Assembly (NCBI GenBank): GCA_023429685.1
Contig: JAEZDF010000034.1
Coordinates: 1 to 12,404 of the forward strand
DNA from: Bacillota bacterium
GTDB lineage: Bacteria; Bacillota; Clostridia; Oscillospirales; Ruminococcaceae
Length of the DNA stretch: 12,404 bases
Direction of reading: 5' to 3'
Positions 1-7,453 of the stretch are shown one piece after another. Each line of letters begins with the position of its first letter. Position 1 is the first letter of the stretch. Position numbers and translations under genes: made by a program. The notes under the pieces were generated by a model. The model did no database searches and had not been told where the DNA came from. It worked only from the letters and a program-made list of their open reading frames with translations.

Positions 1-369
1 GGGCTTACAACCGCGCCGCTGTTTAACCCTGTGGTATGCGATTACTACAAGGGTATGACCGTCAGTGTGCCCTTGTATACCTGCCTACTAAACGTAAGGC
101 TTACGCCAAGGGAGCTTGCATCCCAGTATGCGGCCTATTATGAGGGGCAGCCGTTTATCTCGGTGAAGTGTTATGACGAGCTACCCGAGCCGGTGATATA
201 CACAAACACCCTAGCGGGCACGAACGGGCTTGAGATTATCGTGTGCGGCAACGACGAGTATCTCACCGTTGTCGCGCGGCTGGATAACCTAGGCAAGGGC
301 GCGTCGGGCGCTGCTGTGCAGTGCATGAACATCGCGCTGGGTCTTGACGAAACCACGGGGCTATTATAA
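1..369 (+). CDS. argC: N-acetyl-gamma-glutamyl-phosphate reductase, C-terminal part (5' end outside window)
   Basis: This open frame enters from the window edge and encodes the last 122 or so residues of ArgC, the NADPH-dependent cytosolic enzyme that reduces N-acetylglutamyl phosphate to the semialdehyde in ornithine synthesis. The near-terminal stretch VARLDNLGKGASGAAVQ followed by CMN and GLDETTGL is the characteristic ArgC cofactor-domain ending, and the next genes are argJ, argB, argD and argF. The catalytic Cys and the Rossmann fold lie upstream and cannot be seen. At bases 22-33, where most ArgC proteins read TPH, this one reads FNPV and continues CDYYKGMTVSVPLY. The usual His therefore seems to be replaced by Val; this may be a clade variant. 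The stop is at 367-369, 71 bases before argJ. Confidence 0.93.
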   Translation, partial: GLTTAPLFNPVVCDYYKGMTVSVPLYTCLLNVRLTPRELASQYAAYYEGQPFISVKCYDELPEPVIYTNTLAGTNGLEIIVCGNDEYLTVVARLDNLGKGASGAAVQCMNIALGLDETTGLL

Positions 370-440
370 AGACTTTTAAATGCACGAGTTAAACCATGCT
401 TGTGGGAAAAACCCATGAAGGAAAGGGCAGGAATATAGGG

Positions 441-1739
441 ATGGAGAGTAAGGTCTTTTCACAGGTGGAAGGCGGGGTAACCGCCGCCAAGGAGTTTTAC
501 GCAAACGGGGTATACTGCGGCATTAAGCAGGCGATGAAGGCTGGCGCGACCGTAACCCAGGCGTCGGCTATGACAAACGAGCCGGTTTTGGAGCCCGTTA
601 AGCCCGCTAAACGGGATGTAGGCGCAATCTTCAGTACGCTGCCCTGTGCGGCGGCGGCGGTTTACACCAAGAACAAGGTCAAGGCAGCGCCCATTCTTGT
701 AACTCAGGCGCATTTAGCCGATAATAAGGCGCGCGCTATTATTGTAAACAGCGGCAACGCAAACGCCTGCAACGCGGACGGCATGGCGGTGGCAAACGAG
801 ATGTGCGCACTGCTCGCGGGCGCACTTTCCATTAGCCCGGATGAGGTGATTGTAGCGTCAACCGGCGTAATCGGCGTACCACTGCCCGTTGAAGTCATTA
901 GCATGGGCATCGACCATCTGTGTGCGGGTCTAAGCGCCGAGGGCGGCGCGCTTGCGGCAGAGGCGATTATGACCACCGATACCTTTGCAAAACAAGTGGC
1001 TGTTACGTTTGAGATCGACGGCGTTGTGTGTACAATGGGCGGCATGGCAAAAGGCTCGGGTATGATTCACCCCAATATGGCGACCATGCTAGGTTTTTTG
1101 ACCACCGATTGCGACATTATCCCCGAGCTGCTGCAACAGGCACTGAGTGCTTGCGTGGAGGATACCTTTAACATGGTCAGCGTGGACGGTGACACCTCTA
1201 CCAACGATATGGCGTGCATCCTAGCAAACGGCGCGGCAGGCAACAAGCAGATTAACGCGAAGGGCGCGTCGTACGATGTGTTTTGCGCTGCGCTGTTTAG
1301 TGTGACCACCGCCCTTGCCAGAATGATTGCAAAGGACGGGGAGGGCGCAACCAAGCTGGTGGAATGCACCGTAACGGGCGCACCCAATAAGCACGCCGCA
1401 AGGGCGGCGGCAAAGAGCGTAATCGGCTCCAGCCTTTTTAAGGCGGCGATGTTTGGCAAGGACGCAAACTGGGGACGCATCCTGTGCGCGCTGGGCTACG
1501 CGGACGCGGAGTTTGCCGTTGACAAAACCGACGTTACCCTGCAAAGTGCGTCGGGCAGCGTGATGGTCTGCGCAGGCGGTGCGGGGGTAAACTTCTCGGA
1601 GGAGGAGGCTCTTGCCGTGCTGAGTGAAAGCGAGATAACCGTTTTGGTCGACCTGCATGACGGGGATTTTTCCGCCACTGCGTGGGGCTGTGACCTCACC
1701 TACGACTATGTAAAGATTAACGGAGACTACCGAACCTGA
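441..1739 (+). CDS. argJ: Bifunctional glutamate N-acetyltransferase / ornithine acetyltransferase
   Basis: ArgJ moves the acetyl group from N-acetylornithine to glutamate, which makes the ornithine pathway cyclic; some members also use acetyl-CoA. The frame is open from an ATG at 396, but I place the start at 441. That ATG has AGGA at 429-432 with 8-base spacing, and the protein then begins MESKVFSQVEGGVTAAKEF, as family members do. This gives 432 residues, longer than the usual 400-410. Family marks are NSGNANAC, STGVIG, the self-cleavage motif GMIHPNMATMLGF with the nucleophile Thr at residue 215, DGDTSTND, and GKDANWGRILCALGY. Self-cleavage before T215 would give subunits of about 214 and 218 residues. 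Residues 30-56, between GIK and KRDVG, form an Ala/Val/Pro-rich insertion absent from B. subtilis ArgJ as I recall it. Whether it is bifunctional or only an ornithine acetyltransferase cannot be told from sequence. Confidence 0.95.
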   Translation: MESKVFSQVEGGVTAAKEFYANGVYCGIKQAMKAGATVTQASAMTNEPVLEPVKPAKRDVGAIFSTLPCAAAAVYTKNKVKAAPILVTQAHLADNKARAIIVNSGNANACNADGMAVANEMCALLAGALSISPDEVIVASTGVIGVPLPVEVISMGIDHLCAGLSAEGGALAAEAIMTTDTFAKQVAVTFEIDGVVCTMGGMAKGSGMIHPNMATMLGFLTTDCDIIPELLQQALSACVEDTFNMVSVDGDTSTNDMACILANGAAGNKQINAKGASYDVFCAALFSVTTALARMIAKDGEGATKLVECTVTGAPNKHAARAAAKSVIGSSLFKAAMFGKDANWGRILCALGYADAEFAVDKTDVTLQSASGSVMVCAGGAGVNFSEEEALAVLSESEITVLVDLHDGDFSATAWGCDLTYDYVKINGDYRT

Positions 1740-1801
1740 CCGCCCCGATTTTTTAGTAGTTGGTGCATCCGCACCCACGCAGAAAAGGAATGGATAGAAC
1801 G

Positions 1802-2659
1802 ATGAAGATATCAAATAGCGACAAGGCACGCGTGCTGATCGAGGCGCTGCCCTACCTGCAAAAGTATTATAACAAGGTGGTCGTTATCAAGTACGGCGGC
1901 AACGCCATGGTAAACGACGAGCTCAAGCAGGCGGTAATGAGCGATATCGTGCTGCTTTCGCTGGTTGGGGTAAAGATTGTTCTGGTGCACGGCGGCGGTC
2001 CCGAGATAACCGAGATGCTCGGCAAAATCGGCAAGGAGTCGCGGTTTGTGGGCGGGCTGCGCTACACCGACGAGGAAACGGCGGATATTGTGCAGATGGT
2101 GCTGGCAGGGCGCATCAACAAGGATCTGGTCAGTCTTTTGACCAGCCATAAGGGCAGGGCAATGGGGCTGTGCGGCATAGACGGCAATATGCTTACGGCA
2201 AAGAAGCTCATAGCCGAGGAGGATCTCGGCTATGTAGGTGAGATTGAGAGTGTGGACGTGAAGCCAATCCTTGACACGCTTGCAAACGGCTACATACCCG
2301 TTATCGCCACTGTGGCGTGCGACAGCTACGGTCAGGTGTATAACATCAACGCCGATACGGCGGCGGCGCGCATCGCAGCGGCACTTGGCGCGGAAAACCT
2401 AGTGCTGATGACCGACATCCGCGGTCTGTTGCGCGACAAAAACGACGAAGGGTCGCTGATTCCCGTAGTCAACGTCAGTGAGGTGCCGCACCTGGTTCGG
2501 CAGGGCATCATCTCGGGCGGCATGATACCCAAGGTGGAGTGCTGTGTGGAGGCGGTGCGCCGCGGCGTGCGCAAGACGTTTATCATCGACGGGAGAATCC
2601 CGCATTCCATCCTGATTGAGATGTTTTCAAACGAGGGCATCGGCACCATGTTTATCTAA
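1802..2659 (+). CDS. argB: Acetylglutamate kinase, arginine-sensitive type
   Basis: This amino-acid-kinase-family enzyme phosphorylates N-acetylglutamate with ATP, the second step of ornithine synthesis. With the start at ATG 1802 it has 285 residues. Visible motifs are VVIKYGGNAM with Lys30, LVHGGGPEI (61-69), GLCGIDGNM, NINADTAAAR (181-190), LMTDIRGLL and ISGGMIPKVE with Lys244. The N-terminal helix (roughly residues 5-25, KARVLIEALPYLQKYY) and the C-terminal HSILIEMFSNEGIGT (268-282) match the arginine-binding arrangement known from hexameric, arginine-inhibited kinases, so feedback inhibition by arginine is expected. An ATG at 1790 and a TTG at 1760 are in frame. The 1790 ATG touches the AAAAGGA ribosome site, so 1802 (about 12 bases from it) is preferred, although this is not certain. 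Confidence 0.96.
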   Translation: MKISNSDKARVLIEALPYLQKYYNKVVVIKYGGNAMVNDELKQAVMSDIVLLSLVGVKIVLVHGGGPEITEMLGKIGKESRFVGGLRYTDEETADIVQMVLAGRINKDLVSLLTSHKGRAMGLCGIDGNMLTAKKLIAEEDLGYVGEIESVDVKPILDTLANGYIPVIATVACDSYGQVYNINADTAAARIAAALGAENLVLMTDIRGLLRDKNDEGSLIPVVNVSEVPHLVRQGIISGGMIPKVECCVEAVRRGVRKTFIIDGRIPHSILIEMFSNEGIGTMFI

Positions 2660-2693
2660 ATACTTGTTATTTCATTTAAAGGGGGAGAGCACA

Positions 2694-3893
2694 GTGCAAA
2701 CAGCGACCGATAGAGCCGGTACAATCATCTCGGATGCAAAAAGCTGCCTAATGGGCAGCTACAACACAAACCCGGTGGTGATACAAAAGGGTGATAACGC
2801 CCGATGCACCGGAGCAAACGGCGAGGGGTACATCGACTTCACCAGTGGCATCGGCGTGAACGCGCTGGGCTTCTGCGATGCCGAGTGGGCGCAAGCGGTA
2901 GCAAAGCAGGCCGCTACGCTCAACCACACATCAAACCTCTATTACACCGAGCCGTGCATAGAACTTGCAAAGCGCCTTGCCGAGCTTACGGGTCTTGCCA
3001 AGACCTTTTTTGCAAACTCGGGTGCCGAGGCAAACGAAGGGCTGATTAAGCTTGCGCGCAAGAGAAGTTTTGATAAATACGGCGAGGGCAGAAGCCGTAT
3101 TATCACCCTGCAAAACTCGTTTCACGGCAGAACGATTACCACCCTTGCCGCCACGGGGCAGGATACGTTTCACAACTATTTCTTTCCGTTTACCGAAGGC
3201 TTCTCTTATGCCGAAGCAAACAATATCGACAGCGTAAAGGCGCTGTGGGGCGATGATGTATGCGCCGTGCTGATTGAGGTGGTACAGGGCGAAGGTGGCA
3301 TCGTCGGTCTAAATAAGGAGTTCGTTCAGGGCGTAGAGGCACTGTGCAAAGAGCGGGACGCGGCGTTTTTAATCGACGAGGTTCAAACCGGCATCGGGCG
3401 CACCGGCAGCTTCTTTGCCTACCAGCAGTTTGACGTTACCCCCGACGCGATTTCCTTTGCAAAGGGCATCGGCGGCGGGCTTCCGCTGGCGGGCTTTATC
3501 GCAGGCGCGCAGTACGCCGAGGTGCTAGCCCCGGGTACGCATGGCACGACGTTCGGCGGCAATCCCATTGTATGCGCGGGGGCTTTGACGGTCGTCAAAC
3601 GGGTTTCCGACCCCGCATTTCTTGCCGAGGTACGCGCTAAGGGCGAGTATATCAGCGAGCGGCTGCTCTGCATGCCCCATGTTACCGAGATATCGGGGCT
3701 GGGGCTGATGATTGGCATTTCACTGTCCTGTGAAGCTTCGGCGGCCGACCTTGCGCGTGCGTGCGCCGACAACGGGCTGCTGATTTTAACCGCAAAGGCG
3801 AAGCTGCGTATGCTGCCGCCCCTAACCATCCCCTACGAGGACATCGACGAAGGGCTTTTAGTCCTTGAGGGTGTGCTGCAAAGCACGATGTAA
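2694..3893 (+). CDS. argD: Acetylornithine aminotransferase
   Basis: This PLP-dependent class III aminotransferase makes N-acetylornithine from the semialdehyde and glutamate. I choose a GTG start at 2694: the purine-rich GGGGGAG lies 6 bases upstream, and the resulting 399-residue length fits the family. The open frame reaches further upstream but there overlaps the end of argB. Motifs in order are NTNPVV, FTSGIGVNALG, NSGAEANE (108-115, phosphate binding), NSFHGRT (141-147), IDEVQTGIGRTG (227-238, with the PLP-ring Asp) and SFAKGIGGG with the Schiff-base Lys257, then GTHGTTFGGNP. The operon setting between argB and argF supports ArgD over other class III aminotransferases, although these enzymes often also accept succinyl-diaminopimelate. 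Confidence 0.95.
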   Translation: MQTATDRAGTIISDAKSCLMGSYNTNPVVIQKGDNARCTGANGEGYIDFTSGIGVNALGFCDAEWAQAVAKQAATLNHTSNLYYTEPCIELAKRLAELTGLAKTFFANSGAEANEGLIKLARKRSFDKYGEGRSRIITLQNSFHGRTITTLAATGQDTFHNYFFPFTEGFSYAEANNIDSVKALWGDDVCAVLIEVVQGEGGIVGLNKEFVQGVEALCKERDAAFLIDEVQTGIGRTGSFFAYQQFDVTPDAISFAKGIGGGLPLAGFIAGAQYAEVLAPGTHGTTFGGNPIVCAGALTVVKRVSDPAFLAEVRAKGEYISERLLCMPHVTEISGLGLMIGISLSCEASAADLARACADNGLLILTAKAKLRMLPPLTIPYEDIDEGLLVLEGVLQSTM

Positions 3894-3897
3894 TGTG

Positions 3898-3926
3898 TTA
3901 ATCCGTTCCACGGCACGGTGGATTAA
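3898..3926 (+). other. Hairpin between argD and argF
   Basis: TTAATCC (3898-3904) is the reverse complement of GGATTAA (3920-3926). An alternative pairing uses TTAAT plus CCAC against GTGG plus ATTAA. No T-run follows, so this is not a typical terminator; it could be an mRNA-processing or stability element inside the arg operon. The function is unknown. Confidence 0.4.
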
Positions 3927-3955
3927 ATAATACGAGTAAAGGGCGGGGATAACCG

Positions 3956-4861
3956 ATGAAACACCTACTGAAGATGGCGGACCTTACCGGCGAGGAGATT
4001 ATAGAGCTGTTAAACCTTGCCGACCAGCTCAAATACGAGCAGAAGCACGATATCACCCATCATCGTTTGGCGGGCAAGACGCTGGGCATGATATTCCAAA
4101 AGGCGTCCACCCGCACGCGCGTGTCGTTTGAGGTAGGGATGTACCAGCTGGGCGGTCAGGCACTGTTCTTAAACGCAAACGACCTGCAGATTGGGCGCGG
4201 CGAGCCGGTAGAAGACACCGCCCGCGTGCTCTCTCGCTACCTTGACGGCATCATGATTAGAACCTATAAGCAGCAGGAGGCGGAGGCGCTGGCAAAGTAC
4301 GGCACCATCCCCGTCATCAACGGGCTGACCGACTATGCCCACCCCTGCCAGGTGCTTGCCGACCTGATGACCGTACGCGAGCATAAGGGTGTACTGAATG
4401 GGCTTAAGCTGTGCTACATAGGCGACGGCAACAACATGGCAAACTCGCTGATTGTGGGTGCGCTCAAGTGTGGTATGACGGTCGCGGCTGCTACCCCCAA
4501 GGGCTACGAGCCCGCCGTAACGGTGCTTGACTACGCAAACACCACCGGCGCGTTTACCCTGACAACCGACCCCGCCGAGGCGGCAAAGGACGCGGATGTC
4601 GTCATCACCGACGTGTGGGCTTCTATGGGGCAGGAACAGGAGGCGGTGCGCCGCCGTCAGGAGTTCAAGGGCTTTATGGTGGACACCGAGCTGATGAACC
4701 ACGCAAAGCCCGACGCACTGGTGCTACACTGCCTGCCCGCGCACAAGGGCGAGGAGATTGCCGCCGATGTGTTCGAGCAGCACGCGGGCGAAATTTTTGA
4801 GGAGGCCGAAAACCGTCTGCACGCGCAAAAGGCGGTGCTGGTAAAGCTAATGGGCAAGTAG
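3956..4861 (+). CDS. argF: Ornithine carbamoyltransferase
   Basis: This cytosolic trimeric transcarbamylase joins carbamoyl phosphate and ornithine to give citrulline. The 301-residue length is typical. The carbamoyl-phosphate motif STRTR lies at 51-55, HPCQ at 129-132, the ornithine-specific SMG loop in DVWASMGQE at 219-227, and the catalytic Cys in HCLPAHKGEE from 258. The SMG loop and the arg gene context argue for ornithine as substrate rather than putrescine or aspartate. The start at ATG 3956 has GGGCGGGG about 7 bases upstream. It is the last gene of the operon here; a strong terminator follows within 30 bases. carAB, argG and argH are not in the window. Confidence 0.96.
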   Translation: MKHLLKMADLTGEEIIELLNLADQLKYEQKHDITHHRLAGKTLGMIFQKASTRTRVSFEVGMYQLGGQALFLNANDLQIGRGEPVEDTARVLSRYLDGIMIRTYKQQEAEALAKYGTIPVINGLTDYAHPCQVLADLMTVREHKGVLNGLKLCYIGDGNNMANSLIVGALKCGMTVAAATPKGYEPAVTVLDYANTTGAFTLTTDPAEAAKDADVVITDVWASMGQEQEAVRRRQEFKGFMVDTELMNHAKPDALVLHCLPAHKGEEIAADVFEQHAGEIFEEAENRLHAQKAVLVKLMGK

Positions 4862-4890
4862 TAGTTTTGCGCCCAAGGATAAGAGATGCT

Positions 4891-4923
4891 AAGACCGTAT
4901 GGGATTATCCCGTGCGGTCTTTT
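4891..4923 (+). terminator. Intrinsic terminator of the arg operon
   Basis: AAGACCGTATGGGA (4891-4904) pairs with TCCCGTGCGGTCTT (4908-4921) around a TTA loop. That is a 14-bp stem with two G-T wobbles, running into four Ts at 4920-4923. It lies 30 bases after the argF stop, with a new promoter just downstream. Confidence 0.88.
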
Positions 4924-4946
4924 GGCATTCATTGCATCGGTTGTCG

Positions 4947-4975
4947 TTCATACCCTACCAATTTTGTGTTATAAT
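4947..4975 (+). promoter_or_regulatory. Extended -10 promoter for the aldo/keto reductase gene
   Basis: TATAAT at 4970-4975 is a perfect -10 box, preceded by TG at 4967-4968 with one base between (extended -10). A weak -35, TTCATA (4947-4952), sits 17 bases upstream. Transcription would begin near 4982, about 45 bases before the reductase start. Confidence 0.72.
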
Positions 4976-5025
4976 AAACATGATAAGCTATTTATATTAT
5001 AAGTAGTAGAAAGCGAGGGACAACA

Positions 5026-5877
5026 ATGAACAGTATCAAAGACACCTACACGCTACACAACGGGGTAACAATGCCCTGCGTCGGGTTTGGCACATGGCAG
5101 CTTACCGAGGGCGACCAAGCCTACAACGCGGTGCGTGGGGCGATTGAGTGCGGCTACCGTCATATCGACACCGCCGCCGCCTACCAAAACGAGGTAAGCG
5201 TGGGCAAGGCTGTGCGCGAATGCGGAGTTGACCGCAGCGAGCTGTTTGTAACCACCAAGCTGTGGAACAGCGACCATGGCTATGACGCAACCCTACGCGC
5301 GTTTGACCAAAGCATAAACAAGCTGGGGCTTGACTATGTAGACCTGTATCTGATTCACTGGCCGGTTCCCGTTGGGCATAAGCACGACTACAAAGAGCTG
5401 AACAGTGGCTCGTGGAAGGCGTTTGAGGAGCTTTACCGCGCGGGTCGCATCAAGGCCATTGGCGTAAGCAACTTCTTAGTTCACCACCTGAATGAGCTGA
5501 TGGAAAGCTGCGAGATTAAGCCGATGGTAAACCAGATAGAGCTGCACCCCGAGTACACGCAGGAGGAGCTTGCGCAGTTCTGCAAGAACAACAACATCCT
5601 AATCCAGGCGTGGAGCCCGCTAATGCAGGGGCGCATCTTTAAGCTACCGCTTATGCGTGAGCTGAGCGAAAAGTACGGTAAATCGGTCTCGCAGGTGGCG
5701 CTGCGCTGGTATATTCAGAAAGGGGTAGTGCCGCTGCCCAAGGCGTCGGGCACAGAGCACATCCGGCAAAACGGCGACCTGTTCGATTTTTGTCTTTCGG
5801 ACGAGGATGTGGCGCGAATTGACGGGCTGGGCAACGCGGGAAGAATTGGCTCTGACCCCGACAACATCAATTTTTAA
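5026..5877 (+). CDS. Aldo/keto reductase, 2,5-diketogluconate reductase-like
   Basis: This is a 283-residue single-domain TIM-barrel oxidoreductase that reduces aldehydes or ketones with NADPH in the cytosol. The catalytic tetrad is visible as Asp48 and Tyr53 in HIDTAAAYQNE, Lys78 in VTTKLWN and His111 in YLIHWPVP. GVSNF and PMVNQIELHP follow, and LPKASGTEHIRQN near residue 240 fits the cofactor phosphate-binding segment. The sequence looks most like the AKR5-type prokaryotic reductases, but the natural substrate cannot be deduced. The start ATG has GAGGGA 5 bases upstream. It has its own promoter and is followed after 86 bases by a separately promoted unit, so it is probably monocistronic, although only a weak AT hairpin (5869-5891) separates the two. 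Confidence 0.92.
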   Translation: MNSIKDTYTLHNGVTMPCVGFGTWQLTEGDQAYNAVRGAIECGYRHIDTAAAYQNEVSVGKAVRECGVDRSELFVTTKLWNSDHGYDATLRAFDQSINKLGLDYVDLYLIHWPVPVGHKHDYKELNSGSWKAFEELYRAGRIKAIGVSNFLVHHLNELMESCEIKPMVNQIELHPEYTQEELAQFCKNNNILIQAWSPLMQGRIFKLPLMRELSEKYGKSVSQVALRWYIQKGVVPLPKASGTEHIRQNGDLFDFCLSDEDVARIDGLGNAGRIGSDPDNINF

Positions 5878-5894
5878 ACATTTCAAAAATTTGG

Positions 5895-5922
5895 TTGACA
5901 ATTCAAATTAGGGTGCTATACT
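5895..5922 (+). promoter_or_regulatory. Sigma-A promoter of the FAD oxidoreductase / TetR / SDR unit
   Basis: A consensus TTGACA (5895-5900) is separated by 16 bases from TATACT (5917-5922). The predicted start falls near 5929, inside the 24-bp palindrome described next. Confidence 0.85.
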
Positions 5923-5946
5923 AATATTGAACAATTGTTCAATATT
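5923..5946 (+). promoter_or_regulatory. Perfect 24-bp palindromic operator, probable TetR site
   Basis: The half AATATTGAACAA (5923-5934) is followed without a gap by its exact reverse complement, TTGTTCAATATT (5935-5946). It begins directly after the -10 box and covers the predicted transcription start, so a bound protein would block initiation. A TetR-family gene lies in the same transcription unit (7454-8041). Gapless palindromes of this size are typical of TetR operators, hence the inferred autoregulation. Confidence 0.75.
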
Positions 5947-5963
5947 TATTTGGGGGCATTCTA

Positions 5964-7436
5964 ATGACAAAACGTACGGCAATTATCGGCGGCGGTCTTG
6001 CTGGGCTCAGCGCCGGTATCTATCTGCAACAGAGCGGGGTACAGACCGAGATTTTCGAGATATCCGGTCAGCCGGGCGGCATGTGCATCGCGTGGGAGCG
6101 AAAGGGCTATTGGTTTGACGGCTGCATCAACTGGATGGTGGGCACGAGAGAGGACAACGGCTTTTATAAGATGTACCTAGAGACCGGCGCGCTTTCACCC
6201 GAAACCGAGATCTACAACGCGCCCTTTATCCGCGTCGAGGTTGCCGGCAAAATGCTTGATATTCCGATGCAGGCGGATGCGTTTGAGACGTTTTTGCTTG
6301 GGATCTCCCCCGAGGACGAAAAGCCGATTAAGGCCTTTTGCCGCAAGGTAAGAAGGATGTCAAAAACCACCATGCCCACGGGCATTGTCAACAACGTGTC
6401 GGATCTGCTGCATATGACAACAGCAGGTCTCGACTTTCTGTCACTTGCAGGCCCCAATATGGGAGTAACGGTCGGGGACTACGTTACCCGTTTTGAGAGC
6501 CAAGCAGTGCGTGAAATTCTGTACAACCTGATGCCGCCGGATTTCTCATTGTTTGCGCTGATTATGATGCTCGGCACGCGTATGGGCGGCGATGCAGGCT
6601 ACCCGATTGGCGGCGCGCGGGATGTGATAAAGCGCATGACCGACAAGTATCTTTCGCTCGGCGGCACGCTGCATCTATCCACCAAGGTGGACAGGATTGA
6701 GGTAGCAGAAGGCAAGGCGACAGCGGTGCATGCAAACGGCGTCCGCTATCCGGCAGACGCGGTGATTGCCGCCTGCGATATGTACGATACCATCTACCGC
6801 ATGCTGGATGGGCAGTACCGCCACCCCCAGCTGGAGGCTATGCTGCGGGATGCGCCGTTGTTTGACCCGCTTTGCATCGTGTCCTTTGGCTTAAACAAGA
6901 AGCTCGGACTTCCTTACTCGGTAAACTATTCCTGTAAGGATGAGATCTCCTGCGCAGGCGAAAGGGGAACACCCGACTATCAGGACGTGCACGGTTTCTC
7001 TATTAACGCGTTTGAGTTTGACCCCACCGCGGCGCCGGACGGTCACACCAGTGTAATGATGCTGATGGGTGCCCCCCTTGACTACTGGCAGAACCTGAGG
7101 GATACCGACATGGCCGCATATCGTGCGCGCAAAGCACAGCTTGCCGACGAGGCGGTACAGGCAATGGAGCGACGGGTACCCGGTTTTGCGGATGCCGTAG
7201 AGGTTGTGGATGTAGCCACCCCGGCGACCTATGTGCGTTATGCCAACCTGTACAAAGGCTCGTGGGAGGGTTTTGCGCCGACAGCAAAAACAGTGGGAAT
7301 GCAGATAAAACCCACCATCGACGGGGTAAAGGGGCTAACTCTTGCAGGACAGTGGGTGTCCGTGGGCGGCGGCATCTGTACGGCAGTCGCTTCGGGGCAC
7401 AGTGCGGCAATGAAGACGCTGAGATACCTGCGCTAA
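5964..7436 (+). CDS. FAD/NAD(P)-dependent oxidoreductase, phytoene desaturase-like
   Basis: This 490-residue flavoprotein has an N-terminal dinucleotide-binding fold, IIGGGLAGLSAGIY (glycine motif at 9-18), with an acidic Glu32 ending the second strand (EIFE). GQPGGMC and a CINWMVG segment come next. The C-terminal FAD-contact region GLTLAGQWVSVGGG, then CTAVASGHSAAM, begins near residue 457. This layout is shared by the phytoene desaturase / carotenoid isomerase / retinol saturase / amine oxidase superfamily. No carotenoid synthesis genes are nearby, so a pigment role is not supported; an oxidoreductase acting on a hydrophobic substrate is a cautious guess. ATG 5964 follows GGGGG at 5952-5956. 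It is the first gene of a unit with the TetR regulator (17-base gap) and the SDR, under the palindrome-covered promoter. Confidence 0.85.
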   Translation: MTKRTAIIGGGLAGLSAGIYLQQSGVQTEIFEISGQPGGMCIAWERKGYWFDGCINWMVGTREDNGFYKMYLETGALSPETEIYNAPFIRVEVAGKMLDIPMQADAFETFLLGISPEDEKPIKAFCRKVRRMSKTTMPTGIVNNVSDLLHMTTAGLDFLSLAGPNMGVTVGDYVTRFESQAVREILYNLMPPDFSLFALIMMLGTRMGGDAGYPIGGARDVIKRMTDKYLSLGGTLHLSTKVDRIEVAEGKATAVHANGVRYPADAVIAACDMYDTIYRMLDGQYRHPQLEAMLRDAPLFDPLCIVSFGLNKKLGLPYSVNYSCKDEISCAGERGTPDYQDVHGFSINAFEFDPTAAPDGHTSVMMLMGAPLDYWQNLRDTDMAAYRARKAQLADEAVQAMERRVPGFADAVEVVDVATPATYVRYANLYKGSWEGFAPTAKTVGMQIKPTIDGVKGLTLAGQWVSVGGGICTAVASGHSAAMKTLRYLR

Positions 7437-7453
7437 GACGGAAAGGGATGGGT

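Noticed and set aside
396..440. Upstream ATG of argJ at 396
   Set aside because: No ribosome site precedes it, and the extra residues do not resemble ArgJ; the ATG at 441 has AGGA at good spacing.
1762..1775. GGTGC/GCACC hairpin between argJ and argB
   Set aside because: Only 5 bp with no T-run; likely chance.
1221..1829. Long antisense open frame (about 200 codons) opposite argJ and the argB start
   Set aside because: It is opposite a well-supported argJ, shows no recognisable domain and is the usual GC-rich shadow of a real gene.
4169..4702. Antisense open frame of 177 codons opposite argF
   Set aside because: It lies fully within argF, whose catalytic motifs are intact, and has no sign of its own ribosome site or domain.
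4941..4946. TTGTCG as -35 for the aldo/keto reductase promoter
   Set aside because: The spacing to TATAAT would be 23 bases, outside the normal range; the extended -10 explains the promoter better.
5869..5891. AATTTTT/AAAAATT inverted repeat after the aldo/keto reductase stop
   Set aside because: An all-AT 7-bp stem with a 9-base loop has little stability, and such repeats are expected in AT-rich gaps.
5927..6118. Small + strand frame starting in the palindrome upstream of the FAD oxidoreductase
   Set aside because: It begins at a TTG without a ribosome site and overlaps the oxidoreductase N terminus in another frame.
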